A DNA stretch of 64,000 nucleotides from Erodium maritimum (GCA_963921825.1 OY997591.1:18967515-19031514); one strand, 5' to 3'; positions 22,883-35,873 are shown, counted from the stretch's first letter. Notes: a model not told the origin generated them from the sequence alone. Numbers and translations: made by a program.

Positions 22883-25462
22883 TATCACGCCCCAAATCCG
22901 GTTATTGCCCGGACCTGAGGCATGACTAGCAATAAATGAATAAAAGAGGATAAATCAACAGCTAGTTCCTGAAAATCTCCAATAATGAAAGCGAATCCGC
23001 AAAACTTAGTTCAAAACAAAGATAACCCTCCAGGGGTGTAATAATAATCCTCCACAAGGTTTGTTCAAAACATAAAAGTGATAAGAACGAAGTCTCTATA
23101 ATGCCCCCACACCGAGAAGCTCCCGAGCTTCTACTCCTCAATCAAGCCTGTAAACACAACAATAAACTCATAGGGGTGAGCTTGCGCTCAGTAGGGAAAA
23201 CACAAACGAAGTGGACCTTAAACTCAATAATTTCATCAGCAAAGTCAACATGTAACTCTTAACAATCACAGGCAATAGATAATCCGATCAATGCTGTGGT
23301 ACATGGAGTCACCACCCTCCGATCCACATATGATGTGTCCTCTCGGATTTTCCCTCCAATCCAAATGAGACGCATATCATTGAGACTATCGGAAACACCC
23401 TTCAGGGCACATATCGTCGGAAGTCTCAGAAACGTCTCCAAGGGATTTTATGTCCTCGGGAACCAAGGTATTACTCCCAGAGGAAGCATACACTTGGACA
23501 GTTCGATAATAATCAGTTAAATATTGAATAACGCACTCAACTGGAAACACGAAACCATACAATTCCAACAACCACCAATCCATTACCACACATAGCTCAC
23601 ACATCACCAGTTCACCACAACACACAGTACACGAATCACATAACCACAGCACACCAATCACACAATCCCAACTTACCGTTCACTTACCAGTTTTGAACCA
23701 ACGGAGCTTCGATCACCTGATTGCACCGCTCGGTACAACCAGTCATACTCGATGCTCCAAGCAACCATTTAAGCAATCAAGTAATCATTCGAATACAATC
23801 AACGATCAAGTACGAGTTTAATCAACCAATCATAAAAGCCTTCAAACGAGCATTCAAACATGCAATTCTACTAGTTCCATTAGACTCTTTAGCCTATCCA
23901 CTAAGCAACCAACAACCAAGCATGCGATCCTAACACGCAACTAATCCGAGGGCTTTGCCAAGGCTCCTCTACTAGACAAACAATTCCCAAGTATTGAAAG
24001 CGAATTACACTAGTGATTGGCATCCTAATCGTTCACAACTAGACACTTCCGGTTCTTAGTAATTGAAAGACGATTATGCTAGTTATTCGCATCCTATAGG
24101 CATTTCTAGGACCTTTCCGGTTTTATTAGCCTAACATGCATACTAAGCATCATAAACGAGAGGTTAAGGCTTTCCCTACCTCGAGGTCTTCCTCTCAACA
24201 CTCTGATGATAAGCCCGGTGGTCACCACTTCGTTCTTCACTCGGGTCCCGGCGTGATCTTTGCTCTTCTAGCTCGGGTCCAACATCTTCGCTCTCGGGCG
24301 AAGTCCCGTCTAGGTTGACACATAAAATGTCCAAATCAAAAAAGATAAAAGTCCAACGGTTCTCTGATTTATCCGAAATGTCCTTTAATTTCTCACCTTG
24401 AAAGGATTAGATCAGTTAATTAAATCTGATTTTAACAAAGTTCTCTTTAAACTGGTTTGACCCGGATCCGACCCAGACCCGGCCCAAACCCGGATCCGAG
24501 GCTGACCCGGCTCTGCTCCAGGCCAGAGCCCGAGTCTAAGCTGGACCCAAGCATGAGTCCAGCCCACTCTGTCCCGACCCAAGGCCACGTCCTTGGCCCA
24601 TGGGTCATCTCTTGGCCCACTTGACGAGGTCCTGGCCCAAGACCACACCGTCTGGCTCGTCTGAGCTGAGGCACTCCGGCGAGTCCAAGGTTTTCCGGTC
24701 GCCGTCGACGATGCCAACCACGCTCGAAACAGGGCAAATCGGGAGCGGCGAAGGTGTTGGGCGTCACTGCGAGGTCGTTGCCCTGACGATAGGGCTCCAG
24801 CGCGTGCCTCACTCGCCTTCGTCACGGACCTGACGAACCGGCACCCCATCGGTGGTGGTTCCGTCTGAAATGGTTCGAATCGAGCTCGAGGAGAGGGGAA
24901 AAGGTGTGATGGCGCACGAACCGAGCTTCCCTGTCGATGGAACACTCGATCTGAGCTCGAAGGTGAACGGCGTGACTGAAGAACCATCGATGGTTCGATT
25001 TAGGGCGAGGGGGGTGTCGTTGGTACTCCGAGAGGAAGAAGGAGCGAGGGATGGTGAGCTCGGTAGTGTGAGAGTGGCGAAGAAGAAGGATGAAGATGGT
25101 GGAAGAGGTGGCCGGAGCTGCAGACAGTGGCGGCCCTGGTTCACGCGAGGAGGAGTGAACGCGAGAAGGAAGAGAGAGAGAGGTCGGCTCCTCGGGTCGC
25201 GTGCACGTAAATGGCACTGGAACGACGCGTTTTCCCTTTTTGTTTGTTAGGGTTTCGCGAGACTGGGCTGGGACTTGCGTGTTGGGCCATAAGTCTCGGC
25301 CCAATCGCAAAAGAGGCTGACCCAAATCAATTCCCTTTCTTCTTTCTTCCTTTTTCTCTTTTTTTTTGATTTTTCCTTCTCAAAATTTAATTGTTACAAA
25401 AAATCATACCTCGACGTTTCAAATTGCACTTTACTACGCTTTTAAACGAAGCGGGTTTTACA
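22883..25462 (-). repeat. Left LTR of the retrotransposon, about 2.58 kb
   Basis: It runs from TGTAAAACCCGC (minus strand, 25462) to GGGGCGTGATA at 22883. It contains a GGGTGAGC...GCTCAGTA stem near 23175, comparable with the hairpin block of the solo LTR family. The frames seen on both strands between 24400 and 25330 lie in its GC-rich part and match no protein. Confidence 0.85.
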
Positions 25463-28400
25463 ATCTACCCCCCTTAAAGAAATTTCGTCCTCGAAATTTA
25501 ACATGAACGTTCTCCTCTTGTCCAAATCTTAGGGGACGTTCTATTACGACGCACCTGTGAGGGAGCCGCGGTGTACTTCCGTAGTTCGGAAACACGAGGG
25601 AGTTGCTAGACAACGGTTCTGGCTCTCTTTGAAGACCTCAAATGTACAAAAACTTGCGGGGCCAACGTGCCTCTAGCGTTGTCGATCCGCTAAGACTCCT
25701 TTTTGGGCTCACTCTCAAAAATATCTGATCCCGCGATGAAACTTAGTAGGCCCGAGCCTTTCGTCTGTGTAACTCTTCTGTAGGCTCTACTCGATCTTTA
25801 ACCGTTTTTCGCATTTACTTGACCTTTACCAACTCGTGCTTCGCTAGTTCACGCTAGTTACTCAAAAAGCCATACTTGGTGCTGAACTACAGCCTTTCTC
25901 CATAGTTCGCAGTTTTGACATGCAACCATAGTTCAAGAACCACTGATGTATCCAACATGTCAAAAACACTTAAACGCTAAGGACCACCAGATGCCGATAT
26001 AAGACATCCTATACCGGAATCCTGCCTTGGTATAGACGTCGCACTGAAGGACTCCATATCGGTCCAGGTATTCTATACCGGAGTCTCCCGTCGGTCATAG
26101 ATAACGTGTCGAAACACCTTGTAAGGCGAACTGAAGTAGGAACTTACACGTAGACATGACCGCTCTGTTTCCTTGTTAGTAACTCTTACAGGGACAACTT
26201 ACCCAGAAATCCAATGTTCGCCAAGTCAAGATCAACCACCAACGATCGCACGATCAAGTAACCCAACCACCATTTCCTCAAGACAAGGGATCTCATGATC
26301 ATTGCACGGTTCGAAACAAACCTCCGGCTTACCACATTCGGTGGACCAATAGGCGCAACTCAAAAAGGGTAATCGTACCCACCTCAGACACCGAGGAACG
26401 CCAGATAACAATCTTGGAAACCTATACAGACTCCAACGTTAGCGTAGACGGTGAATCGTTACCAACAACCTCGATGCTGATGCCTCTCATCAGAATCCTC
26501 AACGGTACCGATATCACGCCGGATAGAACGACTTCGGTTCTGACATGCCATACCGGGATCTTTCTTCGGTATGGGTGTCTTATCGGAAAATTCCGAAAAT
26601 CGGACTAGGACGGAGCCCTCCGAAGGTGTAACCCTTCAATTCCTCTTCAGTAACCGTCTCTCGAATAGTTCACACTAGAACGCCAAAAAGGGTCTTGTCA
26701 CGGCCTATCACACACAGGTCAAGCAACCGACACCCAAATGAAATCGTCCAATCAAAGGTTCTCATAGCCACTGCGCGTTTTGGAACAATTGTTCGTTTCA
26801 ACCCTTTCGTAGAAGGATAGACGTACCTCAATCAAGTAAACGGTACAACGTACCGGTATAGTCGAAACGCGGCATGCCTCAAAACATGACCTACTCAAAC
26901 CTCCCGTCATACCAAGCCTGGCATACAAGTGCCTCACACGACTAATTTCCAACGGAACTCGTAACCAACTCCTCAACTCAAAACCCCACCACACTCAAGA
27001 AGCATAAACAAACGAATTAACACCAACTGCAACCACATCACTTAACAGGTCATCAAACACAGGGTAAACAGTAAAACACGTACGCGTCTCGTACCAAGCC
27101 AACGACAAGCACAACTGTCACAACGGTTAAACCTTATCCCGAAGCTCAACCTGCACGTATCACAAACTTAACTCGCTGAAAGCCATCCACATCTCACTAT
27201 GATCAACCGAGAAGGTTATCCCACTCGCGATAGTTCTCTTGACAGCGATACCAGTTCTCAGCACTAATCAAACCACCTCATAAGGCATCTTACCCAAATC
27301 ATCAAAACACGAAACAATGGTTCTCAAAACCGGTGCATGGTTCAGTACTACCATGAACTCTACCGACACCTAGTCGGAAGCACGACGTACAACAACACGG
27401 ACCAATAGAACCCCTTACTGGTACTTGGTCGAAAGTAGGTGTCCTTCAAGATGCCACCATTGAACGTACGGTAGTTACACTCAACTACAAAAACACGATC
27501 CCAGATCGAATGCCAAAGGTCATCCCGACTGGCGGTATCCTTTATACCGTTCACGAGCTATCAATCAACCAACTTATAGTCAAATCCACCCAAGTTGCCC
27601 TTTAAGGGTTAAGAACCACGTAATGAGATCTTGAAAATCTTGAGTAGTTTAGAAACTCGCGCGGTTCCGTCATTCGCTACTTGACAAATTAAAACTCAAA
27701 ACGGTTAGCCCTTAATCTTTCCTGTGCTCACACGTGGCACGAAATCCGACCTATCATACAATTCCTCGTTCGGTGCCATCCTGTTACTGGCCTGAAAGCT
27801 TGTGGGAGTCATCCTCAGCTATTTGTAGTTGGATTTCAACGTGAGATGCCCTCTCTTATAGGATGCAACTTCAAGGTTGTGTTTCGTCCTCGCGAGACAT
27901 TAGCGTTCGCTTTTCTCCTGTTGGTGGAGATCTGCTTTGGTACTCAATTCGCGTTCTCCGCATTCTTCCCCGCTGGAAAGTCGTCCGATTAACTCTCAGC
28001 GTTAACCGTTTGTTCCGTGTGAACTGACGGCAAACCGATTAGTCCTTCCGAAAAGAACGTAAGAGACACATCTTGATTTAGTTTCTCACGTACGGCACCC
28101 ACTCGTGCAACCTTCGTTTGCTAACAAATATTTTGAACAACATCGCCTCAACGATTCGAATCTTTTAACTTAAGTCCTGTAGCGGGGTTAGAAGAAACTG
28201 TCGATTACGACTATCGTGGGTATGGGCCCACCACGCTTCCGCTGCACTACTCTGATCTTATTGTTGCTCGGTCATCTCCTGTGACCAGTCGGACCGTTTA
28301 CTGGTCAAGGCTGCGGCCTCTCACTGCTCGGCATTCGTCGCTGATGGCGCTCGATGAACGCTTGTCGTTCCAGCAATCGGTTCTTAAGATTCGATCCGCA

Positions 28401-29074
28401 CTAACGGAGAAGAAAAGAACCTTAAATCTGACTGAGTTTGTTACTCCACTTCCCAACTCCTACTGATGCTAGTCGGTACTACCATACCTCTAGTCGATGT
28501 GGTTAAAGTACCGGTGGGCTTAACAGTGTTAAACTCGCCTGATCAATACGTCATCACGAACCGATACACCAGTGTAAAGCTCAAGTGTCCGCTGACACGC
28601 AATCCAAAATGTAATCGGTAACAAGTACTTTACGCGATCTCAAGATCGGTATCAAGTCCTCGCTCGGGGCTCGGTAAGTGGGCACGCTAGGCCCTGCCAC
28701 ATCGGAGGTCCTCCTCTCGGTGGGATGAAGTAATTCACTACTATGGCCGCATGTTCTCTTGTCTACTATCGTAGATCGACCTGTGGGACAATTCGTAGAT
28801 CCGTCATTCAACTGCCTTCTCGGCCGAGACGTTCCAACTGTTCGCTCGAGGGCAAACTGTGCCCCCGGGGCAGGTCCAACGGACGCTACTTCTCCAACCC
28901 GTCGTGCCTCACCGGACTGGGTCTGTGAATTGAAGAATCCTTAGGTCCCCTGCCTCCATGGATTGCGACTCTCTGACGGCCTCAAGAAGTCTCTCGGTCT
29001 TGGCCTGGTCCTCCGCGCCTTGGAGGTCTCCCAACATGTCGCTCTAACGCTAGTGTTCGCTCCCAACAGGTCCA
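25463..29074 (-). other. Internal region of the retrotransposon, no recognisable genes
   Basis: About 3.6 kb with no frame over about 80 codons and no gag, reverse transcriptase or integrase motif that I could recognise. It is either far decayed or non-coding, as in LARD-type elements. The near-identical LTR ends argue for a non-coding interior at the time of insertion. Confidence 0.5.
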
Positions 29075-29265
29075 ACTTGCGTGTTGGGCCATAAGTTTCG
29101 GCCCAATCGCAAAAGAGGCTGACCCAAATCAATTCCCTTTCTTCTTTCTTCCTTTTTCTCTTTTTTTTTTTATTTTTCCTTCTCAAAATTTAATTCTTAC
29201 AAAAAATCATACCTCGACGTTTCAAATTGCACTTTACTACGCTTTTAAACGAAGCGGGTTTTACA
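29075..29265 (-). repeat. Partial right LTR
   Basis: About 190 bp matching 25273-25462, from ACTTGCGTGTTGGGCC to GCGGGTTTTACA, with only a few differences. The target duplication CTACC follows directly. Confidence 0.85.
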
Positions 29266-29270
29266 CTACC

Positions 29271-30732
29271 CGCTCTTGACGCGTCTCAGCAGCACGGTCC
29301 ACCTGACGTGCTAGGGCCTCTCGCCGGAGACCCCCTCGCGTCGTCGTCTGAGGCGCATCCCCCTTCCCTGCCAGACCCCCAGCAACAGACGGACCTCCTG
29401 GCTTTGAAGGATAAACCTGGCTCGAGCCAGGTTGAGTCCGGGGGCTCTGAAGTCCCGGCGAACGACATGGACCAGGGCGGACGTCACATGACAGCGTGTG
29501 AGAGTCCTCGGGTGCTGTTGTCCCTCTCCCAACCTCAAGTTCCGACGGAGGTGGACAGATTCCGCCATCCGATAGATCGGTAATCTAACGCGAACCCTCG
29601 GCCATCAGGCGGACGAGGGCCGACGGGCTGCCCAACGGAGGTCCAATCGACCCGTATCTCCCCGGTCCCAGACTGGGGGGACGATGATGACGAAGTAGTG
29701 GTCTCGGAGGAGGGGGTTCCAGTATTCACTAAGGGCACGTACCAGTTTTCCCTTGCAGCCAGGGTTGCAGGGGACCGAGTCCACAACCAGAACTCCGTCT
29801 GCGCAATGATGCTCCAGAAATGGAAAGTGACTGGCATCCAGGTGGAATTCATGTCCCCGGAAGTCACATGCTACCATTTCTTGTCCGCTGAGACGATGGA
29901 AAATGTCCGACACAGGGGTCCCTGGAGTTTCAAGGGCTTTCCCTTCCTGCTGGAGCCCTCAAGCAATTTGTTCGAGCCAATGATATTAGTTTCCATCACG
30001 TGTAGCTCGGGGTCCGGGCGCTCAACATATCGAGTAATGCCAGAATCGACTATGTTCGCAGCCTCATCGCTGCCAGCATTGGTACCCAGGTCCCGTCAGC
30101 CCCGATCCCGTTTGCTCGTCGGGAGGACATGTTTTTGTGGCTACGGGTCCGGATGAAGTTGCAACGACCTCTAAGGCGAAGACTTCGCCTCAGATTCCCA
30201 GGTACCACAACATCTATTGTGATTGATTTGAAATATGAAAGGATAGTAGATTTCTGTCGCAGGTGTGGAATGTTGACCCACAGAATTTTGGGTTGCACGA
30301 CTCAGCTGCCGGGGATTGGTCGGGAGGAGGTTCGGTACGACCGATCTATACTGGCCCTAAACCAGATGAACGTGGATAGGCTGCTGGGGACGGTCTGGAA
30401 TACCCCCCCCCCCCCCCCCCCCGGCGACACACCCGTCTATCATGTATCTTCTGAGTGATCTGTCCCTGAACCCGATGATTCGCTCCAGGGAGATCACTAT
30501 GGGTGAACATCTACCCGGCGCAGACCATACGAAGTCTGACAAACTGGCTAAGGTTACCCCAGGAGGGGCAACCAAAGACTTGCAAGAGGGAGGGCACCGA
30601 GTCTCTGGACCGCCACCGGGATTCACGAAGCCTGACAATCTGGCTAATGTCCACCCTGCTGCTGATGCTCTGGACCGAGCTGAATCCGCTGATGCTGAAA
30701 TGACCCGAGAGGGGAAGGAGAAAGATCCCTAG
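29271..30732 (+). pseudogene. LINE ORF1, main part: DUF4283-type domain and CCHC knuckle
   Basis: Continues ORF1 from 22857. The frame runs to a TAA at 29581 and stays in phase beyond it through VPVFTKGTYQFSL and HRGPWSFKGFPFLLE (DUF4283-like domain of plant L1 ORF1, about 29698-29960). It changes phase before RLRLRFPG and YERIVDFCRRCGMLTHRILGC, the zf-CCHC_4 knuckle (C-X2-C-X4-H-X4-C, about 30229-30297). The protein binds LINE RNA. Breaks seen: one stop, at least one frameshift between about 29990 and 30130, and a run of about 18 C at 30404-30422. No ORF2 follows. Confidence 0.85.
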
Positions 30733-31332
30733 GGGCAACAGAAAGATCCCCAGGCTGGATTGGGGAAAGGAGGGCCCAGCCGAGGAAAGGGTAAGATGCC
30801 CACCATGAAGACAAGAAGGGGGTCCTTGTATGTCGAGGAAGCTGCTGGATGATTCTCCTCCCCAACATCACATACCGGACCAGATCTACCAGAAGAAGGA
30901 GGGGGAAGATCAGTCGGAGGCACAAGTGTCTCCGATGCAGGAATGACCCGACCCAGCAGGGGTGGGTCGAGTCATCTTCAGACTATACCTACAGACTCGG
31001 GACAACCAATGCTGGGAGGTCCCTGGCAGCCTGCGCATTCAGCAAAGGTTATTTCCCTGTTTTCTGATTACCTACATTATGTTTGGAACACTTTATTTCT
31101 TGTTTGCTTTCAGGCTATTTCTTTTATGTCTCGTTGTATTGGGACGATGGTAAGGAGTTGTCTTGAGTTTGTGCCCACGATTTCAGGTGGGCTATTATTA
31201 TGGGTCCATGAGCGCCGGGCTTGCTACGGTCGGCCCGGACATACATCTGGAACCCGAGGCGGTCACGCCTCATCCTGTTTGATTACCTATTGGTATTAAT
31301 GAAAGTCTCCGGTTATCCGTTTCAAAAAAAAA
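30733..31332 (+). mobile_element. LINE 3' region and poly(A) tail
   Basis: About 600 bp lead from the end of ORF1 to GTTTCAAAAAAAAAA at 31332. Some codons resemble the tail region of the LINE at 34163-35545 (GWVESSSDYTYRLGT against GWEGSSGTYTHRPGT). There is no reverse transcriptase, so ORF2 is absent rather than displaced. Confidence 0.75.
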
Positions 31333-31348
31333 ATTCATCGTCAGTTAT

Positions 31349-32681
31349 GGAATAAAACATCATTTATAATGGGGGTTTTCAAGTTTTGGGGGCCTTCTTG
31401 AACCAGAGGACTTAAGCATTTGCTTACGACTTGAGCCGGTCTTGGAGCGAATGATTTAACCGCATTCTACTTAGGATAGTTAGATAAGTATGCATTTGTA
31501 CTATTCAGGGGTCATGTGTAAGATGAACTCTTCTGAGTATATTTATGAGAATATATGGCATGTATGAGTTACACTTGGTTTTAGCCCTTCTCACGTGACT
31601 AAGGCTCGAAGAGAAGTTCATTTTTTATTACTAAAATGGATGGTCATGACTGAGAGGCCTTTCTGCATGCGAGTTGGCGCAACCTCACACCCCATCTTTG
31701 AACACATTGCATATATTGGATTCCCACATGGTACCTAATATTCACGATCATCTTTCTCACATTTTTTGTGTTTTGAAAATAACCAAGCACACTTTCGTTC
31801 TAACCACATGACTCGACTAGTACAACATCGATGACATTCACATAATTTTCTCAAAAGTAAACATGCGTTAGTTATTGGCTCAATAATACATATGATTTTT
31901 GATACTCAGTCTGATACATCGTATGCCTCGAGTGCTACAATTAGGTGTTAATCAAACTCTGGTGAAGTCCCTGTAATATGAATAAACATCATTGAGTGAA
32001 AAAAATTAAGGATGATTTTCCATAGGAATACCAAGAATATAAGATAGTTGTAATAGTTACACACTTCTAGATCCACTAGGAGATTATTGAATCAATGCTC
32101 GATTAAATGCCTTATCTGACTAAAAGTGAACAATTCGCTTAAGAAGTTAAGAGAGACACCATTACTGAAATCTACAACAAAAGACCAAGTAATTAGTTGT
32201 ATCAGATGCAGCTAGTGAACTAGTTCGGACATAGAGCTTCATCACCGGATTGGACATAACGCCCGGTATATCGGATCCGATGAACTAGTTTTGCAATAAA
32301 AATGGAGCTATAGCACAAGTTAGGGAGCCTAGGGCTCACTAGAAGATCCGCACACATATTGAGATGTTTCATCTCATTTGACAATTCGTAGAGAGAGGAG
32401 ACGTCAAGATATATAGAGTAAACACATATGACAACATAAGTGGTCCTTTAATTAAGGCTCTTTCCCAACCTAAGCACGAAGGTCACGTTAAATCTATATG
32501 CATTACTTATAATGTAAACTAGGCCTAGTGCAAGTGGGAGTCTATTTGGTTTTATGCCTTATTTATGTTATTGACTCGACCCTACATAAAAGACCCAATA
32601 TCTACCGATTTTTGGCTCATTTGCGTGCGTTTGGTTAGATTAACTAGGATGATCTCGCGTCTATGTGTCCAAGTTTGATGA
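31349..32681. other. Intergenic DNA, nothing recognised
   Basis: AT-rich, no sustained frame, no repeat or terminal signature seen. Confidence 0.6.
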
Positions 32682-32697
32682 AAATAACGTCTTTTTT

Positions 32698-35565
32698 TTA
32701 TCGACAATGCATATTTAAATTAAAACCTCCTTAGAGGATAAAGAGGAGTACAACTTAATCTAGCTACAGATCAAGTACAAAAACCATCACATGAAAACCA
32801 ACATAACAAAAGGGTAATGAAATGAAACCCCATGAAACAGAACCAACACTGAAAGAGCTAATGAGGTAGGGCAAGAGCTAATAGAAACTACTGCAACAAC
32901 AGAAGAGGATGAAAGAACCCAGAAGATTAACTGCAGGTGATTAACATGAAGTCCCCAACTTGAACTGATATGGATTGTATATGTGGAGCTTACTTGACAC
33001 ACCAAAATGAGAAGCTCCAATGTCGGTATATGATACGAGTCCTTGAGAGCTTTCCTCTGGTCTTGAATGAAACCTACTTGAATTGAGATGAGTGTTGCTA
33101 GTAGAACCACATCAGTGCAGATGAAAAGCCCCGAGCCTCTGAAGCTTGCTTGAAAGATTGGGCTCTGGTGAAATGGATGAAGGAATGAAACAGATGAAAA
33201 GATCCAAAGTAGGGAGATGAGCTTGAGGCCAACATGATCTTGCTGAAGAAGAAAGAAAATCGAAAAACCAGCCGAGACAAAGGAAACCTAGAAACCCTAC
33301 CTAGAAGGATAAATATAATCAAACCCGAATTACCTTCTAACCCTAACTGGAGGCTTCTGAATGGGCAAACATGCTCTGAGACTCGCCGGCGGCCTACCCC
33401 TTGACCGACGAGATCAACCCTCACAAGGACGATATGAAACGAAGCCAACCAAAATAGAGAGAGAGAGAACGGGTAGGAGAGACACATCCAACCAGAATAG
33501 AGAGTCGAGCTTACCCAGGAGCAGATCTTCCTTCAGATCCTCAACATCAGAACATTAGCCCTGTCCTCCAGACGCTTCGGCCAACCCCAAAAACGCTCAC
33601 CGGAGGACGGTACTTCTACCGAGGGGTGTCCTGCGTCAAGATATGTCTGAACTGAAACCCTCTTCGACGGTTGGAGAGGGAGAAAATGGAGAGAGAAAGC
33701 GCCACCCCGCAACCACCACGAACAAGTAGAGATCTTCAAAGATCCGCTTCAATCCACCCCAAATCAGCATGGAAAAGAGTCCCATGACCGGAGATTGAAG
33801 ACCCACCGTCTATGGCGAACGACCGAGAACCACATACACAAGCCCGAGCCAAATCCACCACGATCTAAGCCGGAAAGGCTTGGAAACGCGTCCCACACAT
33901 GGATTTCGCATCGAACAGAGCCACCAGTAGTAAATCGGACGGCCAAGCAGCACCGAGAAGAAGAAGACGGAGAAGGGGTAAGGTAAAATTGAAAGAGGGT
34001 TAAGAGAGAGGGAGGGGAGGGGAAGAGAACCCCGCCGGCGACGCGCCTAGCCGTGGTCGGGGCCGCCACCGGCGAGAAGGGGACAGAGCTAGGGTTGGGA
34101 TGAACAGGGAGAGCGTTTTTTTAGAGAGAGAGTTGGGTTAGAGACTGAATGAGAGAGATGTTTTTTTTTGAAACGGGAAAGAAGTAGTATTACGATATCA
34201 TTGTGTTTACAATGTAGGACCTAACAGTCCCGAACACCAGTTTTTGTCCCGATCGGCCGTGGGCCATCGGGCGCATATGGTTCCATACAGATAGTCTGCT
34301 TTGTTTCGCAGATCCGAACTCAAGATTTCCTCGATCCACTGTTTCAAAAAATGCATAACTAATGGAATAAAAACTACCTAACCAAAGTCTTGTTTGTCCT
34401 AAAACAATCAACCTGAAAATAGAGAAGGCCTTTGTTGCGGATTCCCCAAGACTTCTCGGCTGTAGACGTCCCGGGTCTGTGGGTATAGGTCCCTGACGAT
34501 CCTTCCCACCCCCGCTCTGGAGGATCATTCATCCCCCGGGGGATTGTAGTCCCCCGGGCTAACATCCCGTTCTTGTATTTGGTCAGGAGAGGTTGGCAGC
34601 ATCTTGGACTCCGGCTTGTGGCCCGTCTTGATCACCCTGGGTCTTGGTCCAACGGTTATGGTAAATCGCAGGATCCCCCGTCGAGCCAATGTGCAGTTCA
34701 TCAAGTCACCCAATCGCGGATCGGGCCTCTTCCACTTGGCCCCGATCTTCAAGTGAGATTTAGGGATTGGGGTGTTCTTGTCTTGGCGCTTAGCTATCGT
34801 CGGGGATGGGACCAGCACCTTAACGGTAGTACTCCGAGCCTCCTAGTGAGCACGACTCCTGCTGGTCGCGAATCTCCTTGGGTTTACTGATCCCGTGTAG
34901 TAGGGAGCCCTACCCAGATGTCGGTCAATCCCCAATTGGTCATATCCAGGTTGGTAAGCCGAGGACCAGGAGAAAAAGTGCACCGGATCCCACTGGTAGG
35001 CCGGAGTCGCGGTGCGCTCCGGTGGGGGAATGGGAGCCAGGCCCTGAAACAGTGGCTCCTGGCGCCGGAAAGCCTGATCCCAGTCCGGTAGAGGACGTTG
35101 ATTGCCGGGGTTGGCTGCAAAAGGCCGGACGAACTCCGGTGTGGATCGATGCCAGGGAGACTAGTGCAACCACGTCGGATCGTGGTGCACATCGTGCATG
35201 GACCACCCTCGATTATGCAAGACCAAAATGGGATTGACTTGGTCGAGCATGGGGGGCGCGGGTGATCGGTCTCAGGGAGGCGAACATGAGGGAGATGGGT
35301 CGCCGACCATGGTGTCCGGGCGGGGTACCCATCGCGTTGGCAGTGGGAGAACGGCAAAACCATGGTGTGAGGGGGAGGAGGAGATCAACGACGAGATGGG
35401 GACTGTAACAGAAGAAGAAGGGACGGTGGACAAATGGAGAAGGGGCAGTAGACGACAGTGAAGGGACGACGACGGCGGCGGGTGCAACCCTATATAGGCT
35501 TTAGAGATGAACCTTAGAGAGGTTTTGTGGAGTGTTTTTCTGAAGGAGAGAGATGTTAAATCAAT
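32698..35565 (-). mobile_element. Poly(A) retroelement without recognised genes, split by a LINE
   Basis: AAATAACGTCTTTTTT occurs on both sides (32682-32697 and 35566-35581), a perfect 16-bp duplication. On the minus strand the element ends in an A-run at the left edge and begins near 35565 with a CT-rich leader. Its own sequence is 32698-34162 plus 35558-35565. It shares GGAAACGCGTCCCAC (33877; also 41409) and similar leader composition with the element at 40356-42763, so the two form a family. No frame resembles a known protein. It is probably a non-autonomous element moved by LINE machinery. Confidence 0.75.
34163..35545 (-). mobile_element. L1-type LINE, 1.38 kb, nested in the preceding element
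   Basis: GAGAGAGATGTT lies on both sides (34151-34162 and 35546-35557). The minus-strand 3' end is CCCGTTTCAAAAAAAAA and its last ~190 bp match the LINE at 2073-2934. Several broken frames on the minus strand between 34374 and 35363 resemble the C-terminal ORF1 region of the LINE at 29271-31332 (GWEGSSGTYTHRPGT). No reverse transcriptase is present. Confidence 0.8.
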
Positions 35566-35581
35566 AAATAACGTCTTTTTT

Positions 35582-35865
35582 ATATTACTAGAGAAGTCTA
35601 ACTAACAATCGAGGGACAAGAAACCAAGATTTTCATGAATAATCAATATCGTTTATGAGAATCTATATCCAAAAGTCTTGACCGTCAATTCCATTTTTTG
35701 TTTGGGTAAAGTATATATGGAAATAAGTATAGGTATGCAAATATGACAAGAGATTAAGCTACAAGGGTAAAAGCGTAAATTAGATTAATTTACGTTGACG
35801 GTCGCGATGCAATCAATCAGCCAGGTCAGGTCCTAGGTGTGCCCTAATTGTTGTCCCGTTTGCCC
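35582..35865. other. Region upstream of the snoRNA cluster
   Basis: AT-rich to about 35800, then more mixed sequence that leads into the TATA box. I see no Site II motif that I would call. Confidence 0.4.
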
Positions 35866-35873
35866 TATATAAA
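35866..35873 (+). promoter_or_regulatory. TATA box, probable promoter of the snoRNA cluster
   Basis: TATATAAA lies 210 bp upstream of the first snoRNA, followed by a CT-rich leader (CCTCCTCCTCCTTCTCC). A telo-box-like TTAGGGTTT lies at 35972-35980. Plant snoRNA genes often combine a TATA box with a telo-box. The pairing here is inference. Confidence 0.55.

Larger units (their letters stand above)
22883..29265 (-). mobile_element. LTR retrotransposon, probably Ty3/gypsy, broken, inside LINE ORF1
   Basis: The element is bounded by the exact 5-bp duplication CTACC (22878-22882 and 29266-29270). Read on the minus strand, each LTR starts TGTAAAACCCGC. The left LTR is 22883-25462. Next to it, at 25463-25510, is a purine-rich stretch (AAGGGGGGTAGAT) preceded by TTTCGAGGACGAAATTTC, an end-of-internal-region signature known from chromovirus (Tekay/Del-like) elements. 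The right LTR survives only in part (29075-29265). The inner 3.6 kb shows no long frame. The two LTR stretches differ at only a few of about 190 sites, which suggests a young insertion. Confidence 0.85.
17993..31332 (+). mobile_element. L1-type LINE split by nested insertions; about 2.5 kb of its own
   Basis: The identical 16-bp ATTCATCGTCAGTTAT stands at 17977-17992 and 31333-31348, the second directly after a poly(A) tail (GTTTCAAAAAAAAAA). Between them LINE sequence is split into 17993-18018 (leader), 22448-22882 (leader and first eight codons of ORF1) and 29271-31332 (rest of ORF1 and 3' end). The breaks are filled by the Harbinger pair and an LTR retrotransposon, each with its own target duplication. 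No reverse transcriptase ORF2 is present, so this is an ORF1-only LINE. The perfect 16-bp duplication suggests a fairly recent insertion, and both nested elements are younger still. Confidence 0.92.

Noticed and set aside
24412-25330. Several overlapping frames of 110-190 codons on both strands
   Set aside because: They lie in the GC-rich part of the left LTR of the 22883-29265 element, overlap on both strands and match no family.
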